Origin: Chloroflexota bacterium
GTDB taxonomy: Bacteria > Chloroflexota > UBA11872
Direction: 5' to 3'
Assembly (NCBI GenBank): GCA_022820025.1
Contig: JAJEGF010000087.1
Span: 62,001 to 126,000, forward strand
DNA length: 64,000 nt
In this document: one piece after another, positions 50,152 through 59,537 of the stretch
Numbering within the stretch: the first letter of the stretch is position 1
Layout of the letters: each line of letters starts with the position of its first letter
Position numbers and translations under genes: made by a program
Notes under the pieces: generated by a model
The model's input: the letters and a program-made list of their open reading frames with translations, nothing else
Database searches by the model: none
What the model was told of the DNA's origin: nothing

Positions 50152-51286
50152 TCAGGAATCCGAGGAGCACAGTATTCGCGCCCACGATGATCAACGTCTG
50201 CGCCAGTGCGGCGAGTTGCGGCGCCACGGAAGAGCTAACGCTTGCGGCAACCCACTGATTGAATAAGTACAGATCGATGCCCACACCGACGAGGGCAATG
50301 AGTGAGCCGCCAAGCATCGAGAACTCCAGCCAGCGCCGGTGCAGCGTCCACGGGAATCGCCGCCATGGGCTCGCGAGCCCTCGCCGGATGAGGCGCGCCT
50401 GACCAATCAGCCACATGCCAAGCGCATTCGCGCCCAGCACGACCAATATCGGGCCGGCGAAAACCGGCTGCCAGCGCAGGGCGCCAACCTCGATCGCGCC
50501 CCCGAGTCCGAATCCAACGATGAACGTCAGCAGCCCCAGCAACATGAGAAACAGGCCGGGAACCAGAAATACGAGCGTTGGCGCCAACAGCAAAATCAGC
50601 CGCAGGTGACGCCATCCGTCGCGCAGGCTGCGTAGTTTGGACTCGCCGCGACGTACACCGTAGGCGGATGGCGCCTCGGCGATTGCCAGCCCGAGACGTG
50701 AGGCCTTGATCAACATCTCCGAAGCCAGTTCCATTCCATCGGAATGCAGGTCCAGCTGATCGAGCTTGCGTCGCCTGATCGCCCGATATCCGCTCTGGCT
50801 GTCCCCAACGCGTACGCCATAGGCCAGACGAAGAAGCAGGTTGATCGACGGCGTCCCAACTCGGCGATGCAGCCAGGGCATTGCACCGTCGCTGATGTCG
50901 GCAAAGCGATTAGCCAACGCGAGATCGGCGCCGGCCGCCAGGGGTGCCACAACAGCGGCCAGGTTTTCCAGGTCGTACGTATCGTCGGCATCGGCCATTA
51001 CCACGATGTCGTACTTGGCCGCGGCAAATCCTCTGCGCAGCGCGGCCCCATAGCCTCGAACCGGCGCATACACCACGCGCGCGCCCGCCTCCTCGGCGAT
51101 CGTGTCCGAACCGTCGGTCGATCCGTTGTCGGCCACCAACACTTCGCCCGCTAGCCCACCTCGCTCAAGGCCCCGAAGCGCCTTGGCAACGCTCGCGCCA
51201 ATCGTGGCAGCTTCATTGAGGCACGGCAGCACAACGCTGACGCGTTCGGCCGGGAGTGTCGCTGCGTCGGGCTTGGTGGCGTTCAT
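50132..51286 (-). CDS. Family 2 glycosyltransferase (dolichyl/polyprenyl-phosphate sugar synthase-like)
   Basis: 384 aa from ATG 51286. The GT2 domain has VSVVLPCLNEAATIGASVAK, VLVADNGSTDGSDTIAEEAG and the DxD-type VMADADDTYDLENL (about 95). ANRFADISDGAMPWLHRRVG and GDSQSGYRAIRR follow the DPM/DPG-synthase pattern. The C-terminal third has four helices in two pairs. It likely makes a polyprenyl-phosphate-linked hexose used by the downstream GT-C enzyme, which overlaps it. Divergent from the GT4 gene across 135 bases. Confidence 0.83.
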   Translation of the reverse strand: MNATKPDAATLPAERVSVVLPCLNEAATIGASVAKALRGLERGGLAGEVLVADNGSTDGSDTIAEEAGARVVYAPVRGYGAALRRGFAAAKYDIVVMADADDTYDLENLAAVVAPLAAGADLALANRFADISDGAMPWLHRRVGTPSINLLLRLAYGVRVGDSQSGYRAIRRRKLDQLDLHSDGMELASEMLIKASRLGLAIAEAPSAYGVRRGESKLRSLRDGWRHLRLILLLAPTLVFLVPGLFLMLLGLLTFIVGFGLGGAIEVGALRWQPVFAGPILVVLGANALGMWLIGQARLIRRGLASPWRRFPWTLHRRWLEFSMLGGSLIALVGVGIDLYLFNQWVAASVSSSVAPQLAALAQTLIIVGANTVLLGFLSASSDI

Positions 51287-51421
51287 GCACGGTCTCTCAT
51301 AGTGAACGGGCCCATCGCCCGTCAGGCTGCGGACTGCGCGCACCTGAAGCGACAGGGCCCGGAGCCTTGTAGGATACGAAATCGCTCGATCGCCTCCAGA
51401 GTCGGCCGAGCGCAAAGCGAT

Positions 51422-52567
51422 ATGAAAATTGCGCTCGTTTACGACGCCGTTTACCCCTACGTCAAAGGCGGCGCCGAGCGGCGCTACTTTGAGATCGGTC
51501 GCCGGCTCGCTCCGCAGCACAACGTTCATATCGTGAGTTTCGCCTGGTGGGCAGACCAGCCGCGCGACCAACGATTGCCGGGAGTCACATACACGTCTGT
51601 CGGTCGTCCGCTGCCGCTTTACCGAGAAGACGGCAAACGATCCGCGTCCGAGGCTCTTCAATTCGGTCTGGCAGTCGCCAAGCCGATCCTTGCCGGCCGG
51701 TTTGACGTAATCGACTGCGCCTCCTTCCCATATTTTTCAGTCTTGACGGCCTCGGTGGCCGCTCGGCTCACTCGGACGCCAATGCTCGTCACCTGGCTCG
51801 AACACTGGGGCCGCTACTGGCTGGACTATTGGGGCTGGAGAGGACTCGCGGGCCGCTCAGTGGAGAGTGCAGCGGTCGCCGCCACCCAACGCGCCATCGC
51901 CATTTCAGAATTCACTCGCAACCGACTGCTAGGAGCAAAGTTCTCCCCACCTGCCGAGCAAGTGTCAATCGTCTACAACGGCGTTGATTTCGCGGCCATT
52001 GATGAGGCGGCTCCGCACGATGTACAAGCGGACATCGTGTACGTAGGACGTCTCCTGGCACACAAGCGAGTGGACTTGCTTCTACGCGCCGCTCAGATCA
52101 TGCGCCGCCATTCGCCGGGCCTCCGAATCGTCATCGTAGGCGACGGACCCGAAATGCCATCACTGGTTGCGCTGGCTGAAACGCTCGGCCTTGCCAACGC
52201 CGTCAGCTTTCTGGGCTTCATATCCGAAGCGCGGGTTCACAGCATCTTCAAGACCTCCCGCGTTCTTGTACTACCGTCGGAGCGCGAGGGCTTGGGGGCC
52301 ACGGTTCTTGAGGCCAACGCCGCGGGGACTCCGTCGGTGGTCGTTCGCTCCGCCGAGAGCGCCGCTGTTCAGCTCGTGCAGGAGGGGATAACCGGGCTTA
52401 CGTGTGCGCCCAATGCCGTCGACCTGGCGGAAGCCATTGAGCGATGCCTGGATCTGCCTGAGGTTCCGACACGTGCTGCCTGTCGAGCGTTCGCCCGAAG
52501 GCACGAATGGGATGACGTGGCCCAGCGCGTGCTCCGGGAGTACGAACGCGCCAGAGCAGCCTCCTAG
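51422..52567 (+). CDS. Family 4 glycosyltransferase
   Basis: 381 aa from ATG 51422, since MKIALVYDAVYPYVKGGAER is the natural GT4 N-terminus. The GT-B fold shows a donor domain with IVYVGRLLAHKRVDLLLRAA, LRIVIVGDGPEMPSL and the EX7E motif region LPSEREGLGATVLEANAAGTP. It transfers a nucleotide-activated sugar to a lipid or glycan acceptor at the cytoplasmic face. It belongs with the flippase and GT genes to a surface-glycan locus. No membrane helix. Confidence 0.87.
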   Translation: MKIALVYDAVYPYVKGGAERRYFEIGRRLAPQHNVHIVSFAWWADQPRDQRLPGVTYTSVGRPLPLYREDGKRSASEALQFGLAVAKPILAGRFDVIDCASFPYFSVLTASVAARLTRTPMLVTWLEHWGRYWLDYWGWRGLAGRSVESAAVAATQRAIAISEFTRNRLLGAKFSPPAEQVSIVYNGVDFAAIDEAAPHDVQADIVYVGRLLAHKRVDLLLRAAQIMRRHSPGLRIVIVGDGPEMPSLVALAETLGLANAVSFLGFISEARVHSIFKTSRVLVLPSEREGLGATVLEANAAGTPSVVVRSAESAAVQLVQEGITGLTCAPNAVDLAEAIERCLDLPEVPTRAACRAFARRHEWDDVAQRVLREYERARAAS

Positions 52568-52756
52568 AGACCAATGACTCTGGCTTGCACAGCGCAAGTC
52601 ATCAGGTAAGTCTCTGCTGCGCCGCCAACGCTTGGCACCACACCGCGCCTTCGTCACCGGGATCAGGGAAGCCACGCCGCGACCGCCTCCGGCCCGCAGT
52701 CCAATCCAATGCCAGAATGCAACCACTGAGAGGCAGCGGACGGAACGAGCGGAAAT

Positions 52757-53518
52757 ATGGCAGACCTCCAGGGACGCGTCGCCGTCGTTACCGGCGGCGG
52801 CACCGGCATTGGCAAGGGCATTGCGCGGCGGCTGGCGGCGGAAGGCTGCCGCCTGATGGTGTCGGCCTCCAACAGCTTCGGTGGGGCCGAGGAGCTACGC
52901 GATGAGTTGCGGGCCGATGGCGCCGAAATCGAAATCGTGCAAGCCGACTTCCGCGATCCCGACACCGCGCGCGGCGTCGTCACAGGCGCAATCGACCGCT
53001 ACGGCCAGCTCGACATCCTCGTCAACAACGCCGGTTGGACGCTCAGCGAGGACTTCCTCGAAGGCGACACCCAGAACTGGCTGGACATCTTCAACATCAA
53101 CCTGATCGCCATGATCACCGGCAGCCAGGAAGCCGGCCGCCACATGGTCGAGCGGGGATCGGGCCGCATCATCAACATCAGCTCCGTCCACGGCTACGTG
53201 CACCTCGTCCAGAACGTCGTCTACGCCTCCACCAAGGGCGGCATCAACGGCTTCACCCGCGCGCTGGCGCTGGCCCTGGCGCCGCACGGGGTCACCTGCA
53301 ACGTGATCGCACCCGGCGCCATCCAGGTCGACCGCTACGCCGACCAGAACATGAACGCATCCACGATCGGCCAGACCATCCCGGCCGGCCGCGTCGGCCA
53401 GCCCTCCGAAATCGCCGCCGCCGTCGTCTACCTCGCCTCGGACGAGGCCTCCTACGTCAACGGCGAAACGCTCTACGTCGACGGCGCCCTCACCACCCGC
53501 ATGGCCATCGGCCTCTAG
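52757..53518 (+). CDS. Short-chain dehydrogenase/reductase
   Basis: 253 aa. TGGGTGIGKGIARRL cofactor loop, NNAGWTLSEDFLEGD, NISSVHGYVHL with the catalytic Ser, YASTKGGINGFTRAL with Tyr/Lys, PAGRVGQPSEIAAAVVYLAS and YVNGETLYVDGA are all standard SDR blocks. Position beside the CE7 esterase and the second fucosidase suggests a sugar or polyol dehydrogenase, but this is context only. It starts a plus-strand run continuing with DUF1801 (18-base gap). Confidence 0.85.
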   Translation: MADLQGRVAVVTGGGTGIGKGIARRLAAEGCRLMVSASNSFGGAEELRDELRADGAEIEIVQADFRDPDTARGVVTGAIDRYGQLDILVNNAGWTLSEDFLEGDTQNWLDIFNINLIAMITGSQEAGRHMVERGSGRIINISSVHGYVHLVQNVVYASTKGGINGFTRALALALAPHGVTCNVIAPGAIQVDRYADQNMNASTIGQTIPAGRVGQPSEIAAAVVYLASDEASYVNGETLYVDGALTTRMAIGL

Positions 53519-53536
53519 ACCCAAAGGACTCCGCGC

Positions 53537-53980
53537 ATGGTCTCCAGCAAAGCAGCCACGGTTGAGGAGTACATGGCCGAACTCCCGGAGAACCGCCGGG
53601 ACGACATCCAGCAGGTGCGCGAGGTCATCCTGGCCAACCTGCCGGACGGGTTTGAGGAGTGCATGCAGTACGGGATGATTGGCTACGCCGTCCCGCTCGA
53701 AGACTTCCCCAACACCTACAACGGCCAGGCCCTGGGAGTGGCGGCGCTGGCCGCACAAAAGCGCCACATCTCGGTCTACCTGCACGGCCTCTACGCCGAC
53801 CCCGAACTGACCGAATGGTTCGTGGACGCCTACAAGCAGACCGGCAAGCGCCTCAACATGGGCAAGTCCTGCGTCCGTTTCCCCAGGGCCGAGGCCGCGG
53901 CGCTGGACCTGATCGGCGAGGTCATTGCGCGAATCACGCCCGAGCAACTGATCGCCCAGCACGAAGCCGCGCACGGATAG
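53537..53980 (+). CDS. DUF1801 family protein
   Basis: 147 aa. ATVEEYMAELPENRRDDIQQVREVI, GFEECMQYGMIGYAVPLEDFP, and the C-terminal GKSCVRFPRAEAAALDLIGEVIA follow the DUF1801 (YdhG/YjbR-like fold) pattern. Small cytoplasmic protein; some relatives are described as iron-chaperone-like but the role is unsettled. Translated from ATG 53537 in the same run as the SDR and the esterase. Confidence 0.82.
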   Translation: MVSSKAATVEEYMAELPENRRDDIQQVREVILANLPDGFEECMQYGMIGYAVPLEDFPNTYNGQALGVAALAAQKRHISVYLHGLYADPELTEWFVDAYKQTGKRLNMGKSCVRFPRAEAAALDLIGEVIARITPEQLIAQHEAAHG

Positions 53981-54013
53981 CCGCGAGGTGCCCAACGGAG
54001 GGGATGACGACTG

Positions 54014-54985
54014 ATGCCAAGCATTGACTGGCCGATCGAGGAATTGCGCGCTTACGTCCCGCCGCCGACGGCGCCAGCGGACCTGGAGGATTTCTGGGCG
54101 CAAACCCTTGCTGCACAGGACCACTCATTCGACGACACAATCGAGCCGGTTGACTACCCGGTCGAAGGCCTCAGCGTCCAGGAAGTGACCATCGCCGGCT
54201 ACGGCCAGGGGCGCGTGGCCGGCTCACTTCTCATCCCCGACGGCGACGCCCAGCTCCCCGGCCTGGTGATCTTCCACGGCTACACGGGCAACCGCGGATC
54301 CGTGTTCGACGCCGCGGCCTGGGCACTTCAGGGATTTGTCGTGTTCGCCGTGGACGTACGCGGCCAGACCGGCTTCAGCACCGATCCGGATGCCGATCCC
54401 CGCGGCCACGCCCTTGGCTGGATGACCCAGGGCATCCAGTCGCCCGATACCTACTACTACCGCCGCGTCTACGTGGATTGCGTACGCGCCGTACGTTATG
54501 TCCAGTCGCTTCCCCGCGTGCGCGCCGACCGCGTCGGTTGCACCGGCATCAGCCAGGGCGGCGGGCTGACCCTGGCCACGGCGGCGCTGGAACCGAGCGT
54601 CGCGCTGGCCATGCCCGAGGTTCCGTACCTTTGCGACTTCCCGCGCGCGGTGCAGATCGCCGGCCCACCGGGCCTCGTAAAGACCATCTACGGCGAGATT
54701 CCCGCCTACTGCCGCGCCTTTCCGGACCGTTACGACGAGACCTTTCGCACCTTGAGCTACTTCGACGTTGTCAATTTGGCACCGCGCATTGACTGCCCGG
54801 CACTGGTCAGCGTCGGGCTGTGGGACGACATCTGCCCGCCGTCCACCGTCTTCGGCGCATACAACCGCCTGACCTGCGACACGCGTGAGATCGACGTCTA
54901 CCCGTTCCTCGACCACTCCAGCACCTCAACCCACCGCGACAAGCAAGTCCGCTGGGCCTGGCGCTGGCTGCGAGACCGGGAGTAG
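54014..54985 (+). CDS. Acetylxylan esterase / cephalosporin-C deacetylase family (CE7)
   Basis: 323 aa, the family length. PGLVIFHGYTGNRG gives the oxyanion region, VFAVDVRGQTGFS has the CE7 RGQ motif, and GISQGGGLTLATAALEP holds the nucleophile Ser. GLWDDICPPSTVFGAYN gives the Asp, and DHSSTSTHRDKQ supplies a His in place of the usual HE motif. Removes acetyl groups from acetylated sugars or oligosaccharides. No signal peptide, so it probably works on imported oligosaccharides. GGAGGGGA precedes the ATG. Convergent with the second fucosidase. Confidence 0.85.
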   Translation: MPSIDWPIEELRAYVPPPTAPADLEDFWAQTLAAQDHSFDDTIEPVDYPVEGLSVQEVTIAGYGQGRVAGSLLIPDGDAQLPGLVIFHGYTGNRGSVFDAAAWALQGFVVFAVDVRGQTGFSTDPDADPRGHALGWMTQGIQSPDTYYYRRVYVDCVRAVRYVQSLPRVRADRVGCTGISQGGGLTLATAALEPSVALAMPEVPYLCDFPRAVQIAGPPGLVKTIYGEIPAYCRAFPDRYDETFRTLSYFDVVNLAPRIDCPALVSVGLWDDICPPSTVFGAYNRLTCDTREIDVYPFLDHSSTSTHRDKQVRWAWRWLRDRE

Positions 54986-55003
54986 CGGGACGCCGAGCGA
55001 CGC

Positions 55004-56437
55004 CTACACGCCCGTATTCCGCGTGATCTTGAACGCGTAGGCGTGCTCGCACGGTCGCTGCTCCGGCCGCTGAATCTCCAGCCCGTCGGCCGTCATTCGC
55101 CAGGCCAACTCGCCGGCCGCGCCCAGAAGCTCAACGGATCGGATCTCGTTCGGGTAGAGCGTCTTCAGCGACTCGATCGTGAAGGTTGGTTCCGGCCAGT
55201 TCAGGCAGATCGCATAGAGCACGTTGCCCTTCACCGTGAACCGGATGTCGCTGCCCTGGTAGGCGAGCTTCTCCTTGGTGTCGCTGAAGGCGCCTGAGAC
55301 CGACATCTGGGTGGGACCTTCGCCATACGTCCACCAGGGCGTGGTTGCGTAGATCGCCTCGCCGTTCACGCGCAGCCAGTCGCCGATGCCTTCCAGGGCC
55401 GTCACCGCCTCGTCCGGGATCGTGCCGTCGGGCTTTGGGCCGACGTTTAGCAGCATCAGCCCGTTCTTGCTGACGTTGTCCACCAGGTACTGCACCAGTT
55501 CGGTGGCCGATTTGTAGGTGGTCTCGCGCAGGTAGCCCCAGCCCGAGCCGTCGTCCACGGTGGTGTCGGTAATCCACTCGTGGTAGGCCTGATCGGGCAT
55601 CTTGCCCAGCTCGATGTCCAGCACGCCCACGCCCGGCGGCAGGTTGTCCCACTTGTAGGTCACCACCACCCCGCGGCCCCATTCGGCTTCCTTGTTGTAG
55701 TAGTAGGCCAGGAAGTCCTGCTTGTACTGCTCGTGCACGGCCTTCAGGCCAAAGTCGAACCAGATGTAGTCCGGTTCGTACTTGTCCACCACCTCGACCA
55801 GCTTGGCCTTCCACGTGTCCAGGAACGCCCTGCTGGGCTTGTCCTGCTCGTCCCACTCCACGTCGCGCGGCGGGAAGTCCAGGTTGTGCGGCTCACCGTA
55901 CAGGCCGGCATAACGCGGGTCGGACGTGTCGAAGTCCGTCCGCCAGTGCGGAAAGAACCACCAGTTCTCAGCGTGGTGCATGGCCACCATGTAGCGCATG
56001 CCATGGCGCCGAACGGCCTCCGCCAGCTCGCCTACTACGTCGCGTTTCGGCCCCATGCGCGCTGCGTTCCACTCCGTGTGCTCGCTGTCCCAGAGCGCAA
56101 AGCCGTCGTGATGCTCCGCCACCGGACCTGCAAACTGCGCCCCGGCCCGCTTGAACAGGTCAGCCCACGCGTCGGCGTCGAACTTCGCGCCGGTGAAGTC
56201 GGGAATGAAGTCCTTGTACCCGAACTCGCCGGGATGCCCGTAGGTCTTCACGTGGTGCGCGTAATGCGGCTCGCCCTCCCGATACATGCGGTAGGGATAC
56301 CAGGTGGCGTTGGGCCCCCACGCGGGCACGCAGTAGATGCCCCAATGGGTATAGATGCCGAACTTTGCGTCGCTGAACCAGCGCGGCGTGCGGTGCTGAC
56401 GCAGCGAGCGCCAGTTGGGTTCGTAGCGGGTGGTCAT
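55004..56437 (-). CDS. Alpha-L-fucosidase, GH29 (second copy)
   Basis: 477 aa. RWFSDAKFGIYTHWGIYCVP, AGPVAEHHDGFALWDSEHTE and MVAMHHAENWWFFP are GH29 barrel blocks. YIWFDFGLKA places the nucleophile Asp at about residue 228. LVQYLVDNVSKNGLMLLNVG followed by PKPDG ends the barrel, and a C-terminal beta domain follows. It is longer and clearly diverged from the copy at 38616, so a different linkage or substrate is likely. No signal peptide. Confidence 0.9.
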   Translation of the reverse strand: MTTRYEPNWRSLRQHRTPRWFSDAKFGIYTHWGIYCVPAWGPNATWYPYRMYREGEPHYAHHVKTYGHPGEFGYKDFIPDFTGAKFDADAWADLFKRAGAQFAGPVAEHHDGFALWDSEHTEWNAARMGPKRDVVGELAEAVRRHGMRYMVAMHHAENWWFFPHWRTDFDTSDPRYAGLYGEPHNLDFPPRDVEWDEQDKPSRAFLDTWKAKLVEVVDKYEPDYIWFDFGLKAVHEQYKQDFLAYYYNKEAEWGRGVVVTYKWDNLPPGVGVLDIELGKMPDQAYHEWITDTTVDDGSGWGYLRETTYKSATELVQYLVDNVSKNGLMLLNVGPKPDGTIPDEAVTALEGIGDWLRVNGEAIYATTPWWTYGEGPTQMSVSGAFSDTKEKLAYQGSDIRFTVKGNVLYAICLNWPEPTFTIESLKTLYPNEIRSVELLGAAGELAWRMTADGLEIQRPEQRPCEHAYAFKITRNTGV

Positions 56438-56510
56438 GGCGAGGGGTCACCCCAGGAGAGGTCGCAGGCGGCGCGCCAGCATACGGGCCGGCCGGTCAAG
56501 TCCGCCCTCT

Positions 56511-57263
56511 TCAGTGCCCGGGATGCGGGACGAAGGGCACTCGCTTCAGCCAAAGCCGCAGCGCCTGCCAGTAGATGGCCGCCGCCACACGCGCGGTTAG
56601 AAGCGGATGCCGAATCAGCGCCAGGGTGAGATTCGGCCCGGTCAACGGTCGCCGCCGCAACGCCAGATTGGCCTCGAGCAGCGGCGACCCGCCGCGCGTC
56701 ACCTCGATCTGCACGCCCAGGCACTCGCCCGGAATCGTGGCCGTCAGCTGATAGTGCTGGTCCATGTGCATGAACGGCGACACGTGCAGCGCCTTGGCAA
56801 AGCTGGCGCCTACGCGCTCTCCGCCATCGCCGGGCCTGGGCTCGATCACATACACGTGCCGCTCACCCCAGGGCGTATTGGTCACTTCGGCCACCAACGC
56901 CTGTACCCGGGACTCATCGGGCGAAAAGCAGTAGTACACGCTGATGGGGTTCATCACGTACCCGAAGTAGCGCAGATGGGTCAGCAGGCGAATCGGCCCT
57001 TCGGGTCGACGGCCCGTCGCCGACTCGACCCGCGAACGCACCGCTTCATCAAGTGGCACGTGGGGGGCGCCAAAGTGATCCCCGCGTCGAAACCACGCCA
57101 GCGCCGGACGACGCGCCGACCAGAACATCCGCCCGTCAAACAGCCCAGGCAATTCCGCCAGGTTCAGATAGACCATGAACAGATTGAATCGAAAGCCGTG
57201 GGTCGTCGGATGGCGTCGGATGTGCGTGACGTACCCCATGTACAGGGCACTCGCGCCACTCAT
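56511..57263 (-). CDS. DUF1365 family protein
   Basis: 250 aa. [40 protein letters not shown] and [14 protein letters not shown] are the characteristic DUF1365 blocks, and [19 protein letters not shown] follows. The family almost always sits next to the FAD desaturase-like and cyclopropane-synthase-like genes, as here; its ATG overlaps the stop of the FAD gene (ATGA). Membrane-associated lipid modification is the contextual role; the reaction is unknown. Confidence 0.87.
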   Translation of the reverse strand: MSGASALYMGYVTHIRRHPTTHGFRFNLFMVYLNLAELPGLFDGRMFWSARRPALAWFRRGDHFGAPHVPLDEAVRSRVESATGRRPEGPIRLLTHLRYFGYVMNPISVYYCFSPDESRVQALVAEVTNTPWGERHVYVIEPRPGDGGERVGASFAKALHVSPFMHMDQHYQLTATIPGECLGVQIEVTRGGSPLLEANLALRRRPLTGPNLTLALIRHPLLTARVAAAIYWQALRLWLKRVPFVPHPGH

Positions 57264-58501
57264 GCGCTGGCCAGCAGCGTACGCGCCGCGCGCAGCCCGC
57301 TGATCACCCCGTCCTCGTGGAATCCGTAGCGCCAGTACGCGCCCGCGTACCAGGTGCGGCGCGCGCCGTTGATCTCGCCCCAGCGGTCCTGCGCGTCGAT
57401 AGCCGCCTGGTTGAAAACCGGATGGTGATACCGGAGACGCTTGAGGACGGTCTCGTCGTCAATGCAGTCAGTCTGATTCAAGGTGACGCAGTAGGTCTGC
57501 GGCGCGTTCAGCCGCTGCAGCCGGTTCATGATGTAGGTGGTCGGCACACCCGCCGCCCGATCTGGCGGAATGCGGTAATTCCACGAAGCCCAAGCCCGAC
57601 GTCGATGCGGAAGAACTTTGGTGTCGGTGTGCAGCGCGACGTCGTTCGGCTGGTAGTCGATAGCGCCCAGCACCGCTCGTTCCTGGGGACTTGGATCCCG
57701 CAACGCGCCCAGCGCCTGGTCGCTGTGCGTCGCGAATACCACGTGATCGAACCGCGCCTCGCCCGCCCCAGCCACCGCGACAGTCACTTGATCGCCTGTC
57801 CGCCGCACGCCGACGACCGGTGCGCGCACGTGAATGCGGTCCCTAAACGGCTGAATCAGCGCCTCCACGTAGCGCCGGGCGCCACCGACAATTGAAAGCC
57901 AGCGCGGCTTGCCCCAGATGCCCAGCAGCCCGTGGTTGTAGAAAAAGCGCGCGAACGTGCGAACGGGAATGCGACTGAACGTTGCTGGATCGGCCGACCA
58001 GACCGCGGAGCCCATCGGCACCAGGTAGAGGTCCCGAAACACGCGCGAAAAGCCCGCGTCGTTCAGGTACTCGCCCAGGGTGCGCCGTTCGCCGGGGCCG
58101 AGAAGTCCGGTCGCCAGACGGTTGAACCGCAAGTAGTCGAGAATCAAGCGCAGAAATGCCGGACGCACGAGATTGCGTCGCTGCGCGAACACCGAATTCA
58201 GCGACCCGCCGCTGTATTCGACGCCACTCCTATCGCAGCGCACGGAGAAACTCATCTCCGATGGCTGGGTCGGGATCCGCAGCTCGCCGAGGATGCGTCG
58301 CAACTCCGGATACGTCCGATGGTTGAACACCACGAAGCCGGTGTCCACGGCATACGTGCGCGAGCCGCATGTCACGTCCACGGTGTGGGCGTGGCCACCG
58401 GGCGTGGTGCCGGCCTCGAAGATCGTGACCTGGTGATGCGGCGCCAGCTCACGTGCCGCAACCAACCCTGAAACGCCGGCTCCGATGACGGCGATGTGCA
58501 T
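57260..58501 (-). CDS. NAD/FAD-dependent amine-oxidase-like oxidoreductase (fatty-acid cluster type)
   Basis: 413 aa from ATG 58501, where [19 protein letters not shown] begins the FAD-binding Rossmann fold. [19 protein letters not shown] and [15 protein letters not shown] are typical of the COG2907 group rather than true monoamine oxidases. [17 protein letters not shown] lies near the second FAD contact. In related clusters of other phyla such a protein desaturates methylated fatty acids. It sits ten bases after the methyltransferase gene and is coupled to DUF1365. Confidence 0.85.
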   Translation of the reverse strand: MHIAVIGAGVSGLVAARELAPHHQVTIFEAGTTPGGHAHTVDVTCGSRTYAVDTGFVVFNHRTYPELRRILGELRIPTQPSEMSFSVRCDRSGVEYSGGSLNSVFAQRRNLVRPAFLRLILDYLRFNRLATGLLGPGERRTLGEYLNDAGFSRVFRDLYLVPMGSAVWSADPATFSRIPVRTFARFFYNHGLLGIWGKPRWLSIVGGARRYVEALIQPFRDRIHVRAPVVGVRRTGDQVTVAVAGAGEARFDHVVFATHSDQALGALRDPSPQERAVLGAIDYQPNDVALHTDTKVLPHRRRAWASWNYRIPPDRAAGVPTTYIMNRLQRLNAPQTYCVTLNQTDCIDDETVLKRLRYHHPVFNQAAIDAQDRWGEINGARRTWYAGAYWRYGFHEDGVISGLRAARTLLASA

Positions 58502-58511
58502 GGCGGCCCCT

Positions 58512-59537
58512 TTACCCAGGCCTGGCGGGTTCGAGGAGGTGATGTGCGACCACCCACTCGCGTCCACCTCGATAGGCAAACAGTTCCTCGCAGGCGATGA
58601 AGAACAGCCGCCAGCGCGCGATCCAGAGGTCGGCCGATCCGTCCCCATAGACCGAGCGAAACAGCTCGCGCACGTCGCCTTCGCGCCGGTCAAGGTTTCG
58701 TAGCCAGGCCCGCAGGGTCCGAGCATAGTGGCGGCCATTGACTAGCTGGCGGTCGACCGTGCGAACCGCCGGCGCGCACTCGTCGAACAGCTCGAGGTTC
58801 GGCATGGTGCCGCCGCTGAAAAACCAGCGCGCCATCCAGCCGTCCTCCGGCTCAAAGGTGTAGGCGTGCCGTCGGTGGCTGAAGACGTGCACGAAAATCC
58901 GCCCGCCCGGCGCCAGCGCGTCGACCAACGTCGCCAGCAGCGGCTCGTAGTTGCGCACGTGCTCCAGCATCTCGATGCTGACGATGCGGTCGAACCGGCC
59001 CGATAGCTCCAGCCGCGCCGCGTTCCCGGCAGCGACCTGCAGGTTTGGCAGCCCAAGCTCGGCGGCCTTCGTCGCAATGAACTCGCGTTGCGTGCGCGAG
59101 TTGCTCAACGCGGTGAAACTGGCCGACGGATACCGCTCAGCCGCCCAGAGCGAGAACGCGCCCCAGCCGCTGCCCAAATCCAACACGCGCTGCCCGTTGG
59201 CCAGTTGCGCTCGCTCAGCCGTCAGCTCCAGCATCGCGTCTTCAGCTTGCGCCAGCGTGGAGTCGCCGTTAGGCCAGAACGCGCTGCTGTACTTGAGCCG
59301 TGGACCCAGGACCAGGCGGAAAAACTCCGTGGGAACCTCATAGTGCTGCCGGTTGGCGGCCTCGGTTTCAACGGCGATTGGCCCGCCTCGACTTCGCTGC
59401 ATCAGCTCTGGCGCGGCACCCCGCTCCAGCCTTCGCAGCCGCCGGCGCAACGCCAGCCGCACGCCTAGTCGCAGCAGGCCGTCCGGCGCCAGCCCGCGGG
59501 CCGCCAGACGCTCAAACCAGGCTTGGTCGTCAGCCAC
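58512..59537 (-). CDS. Cyclopropane-fatty-acid synthase-like SAM methyltransferase
   Basis: 341 aa, slightly shorter than E. coli Cfa. NRQHYEVPTEFFRLVLGPRL and KYSSAFWPNGDSTLAQAEDA are standard CFAS blocks. VLDLGSGWGAFSLWAAERYP is SAM motif I (about 120), and SIEMLEHVRNYEPLL carries the conserved Glu/His. The N-terminal lipid-binding part is present but short. It should methylate or cyclopropanate unsaturated acyl chains of membrane phospholipids. Overlaps the DUF1295 gene by eight bases. Confidence 0.87.
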   Translation of the reverse strand: MADDQAWFERLAARGLAPDGLLRLGVRLALRRRLRRLERGAAPELMQRSRGGPIAVETEAANRQHYEVPTEFFRLVLGPRLKYSSAFWPNGDSTLAQAEDAMLELTAERAQLANGQRVLDLGSGWGAFSLWAAERYPSASFTALSNSRTQREFIATKAAELGLPNLQVAAGNAARLELSGRFDRIVSIEMLEHVRNYEPLLATLVDALAPGGRIFVHVFSHRRHAYTFEPEDGWMARWFFSGGTMPNLELFDECAPAVRTVDRQLVNGRHYARTLRAWLRNLDRREGDVRELFRSVYGDGSADLWIARWRLFFIACEELFAYRGGREWVVAHHLLEPARPG

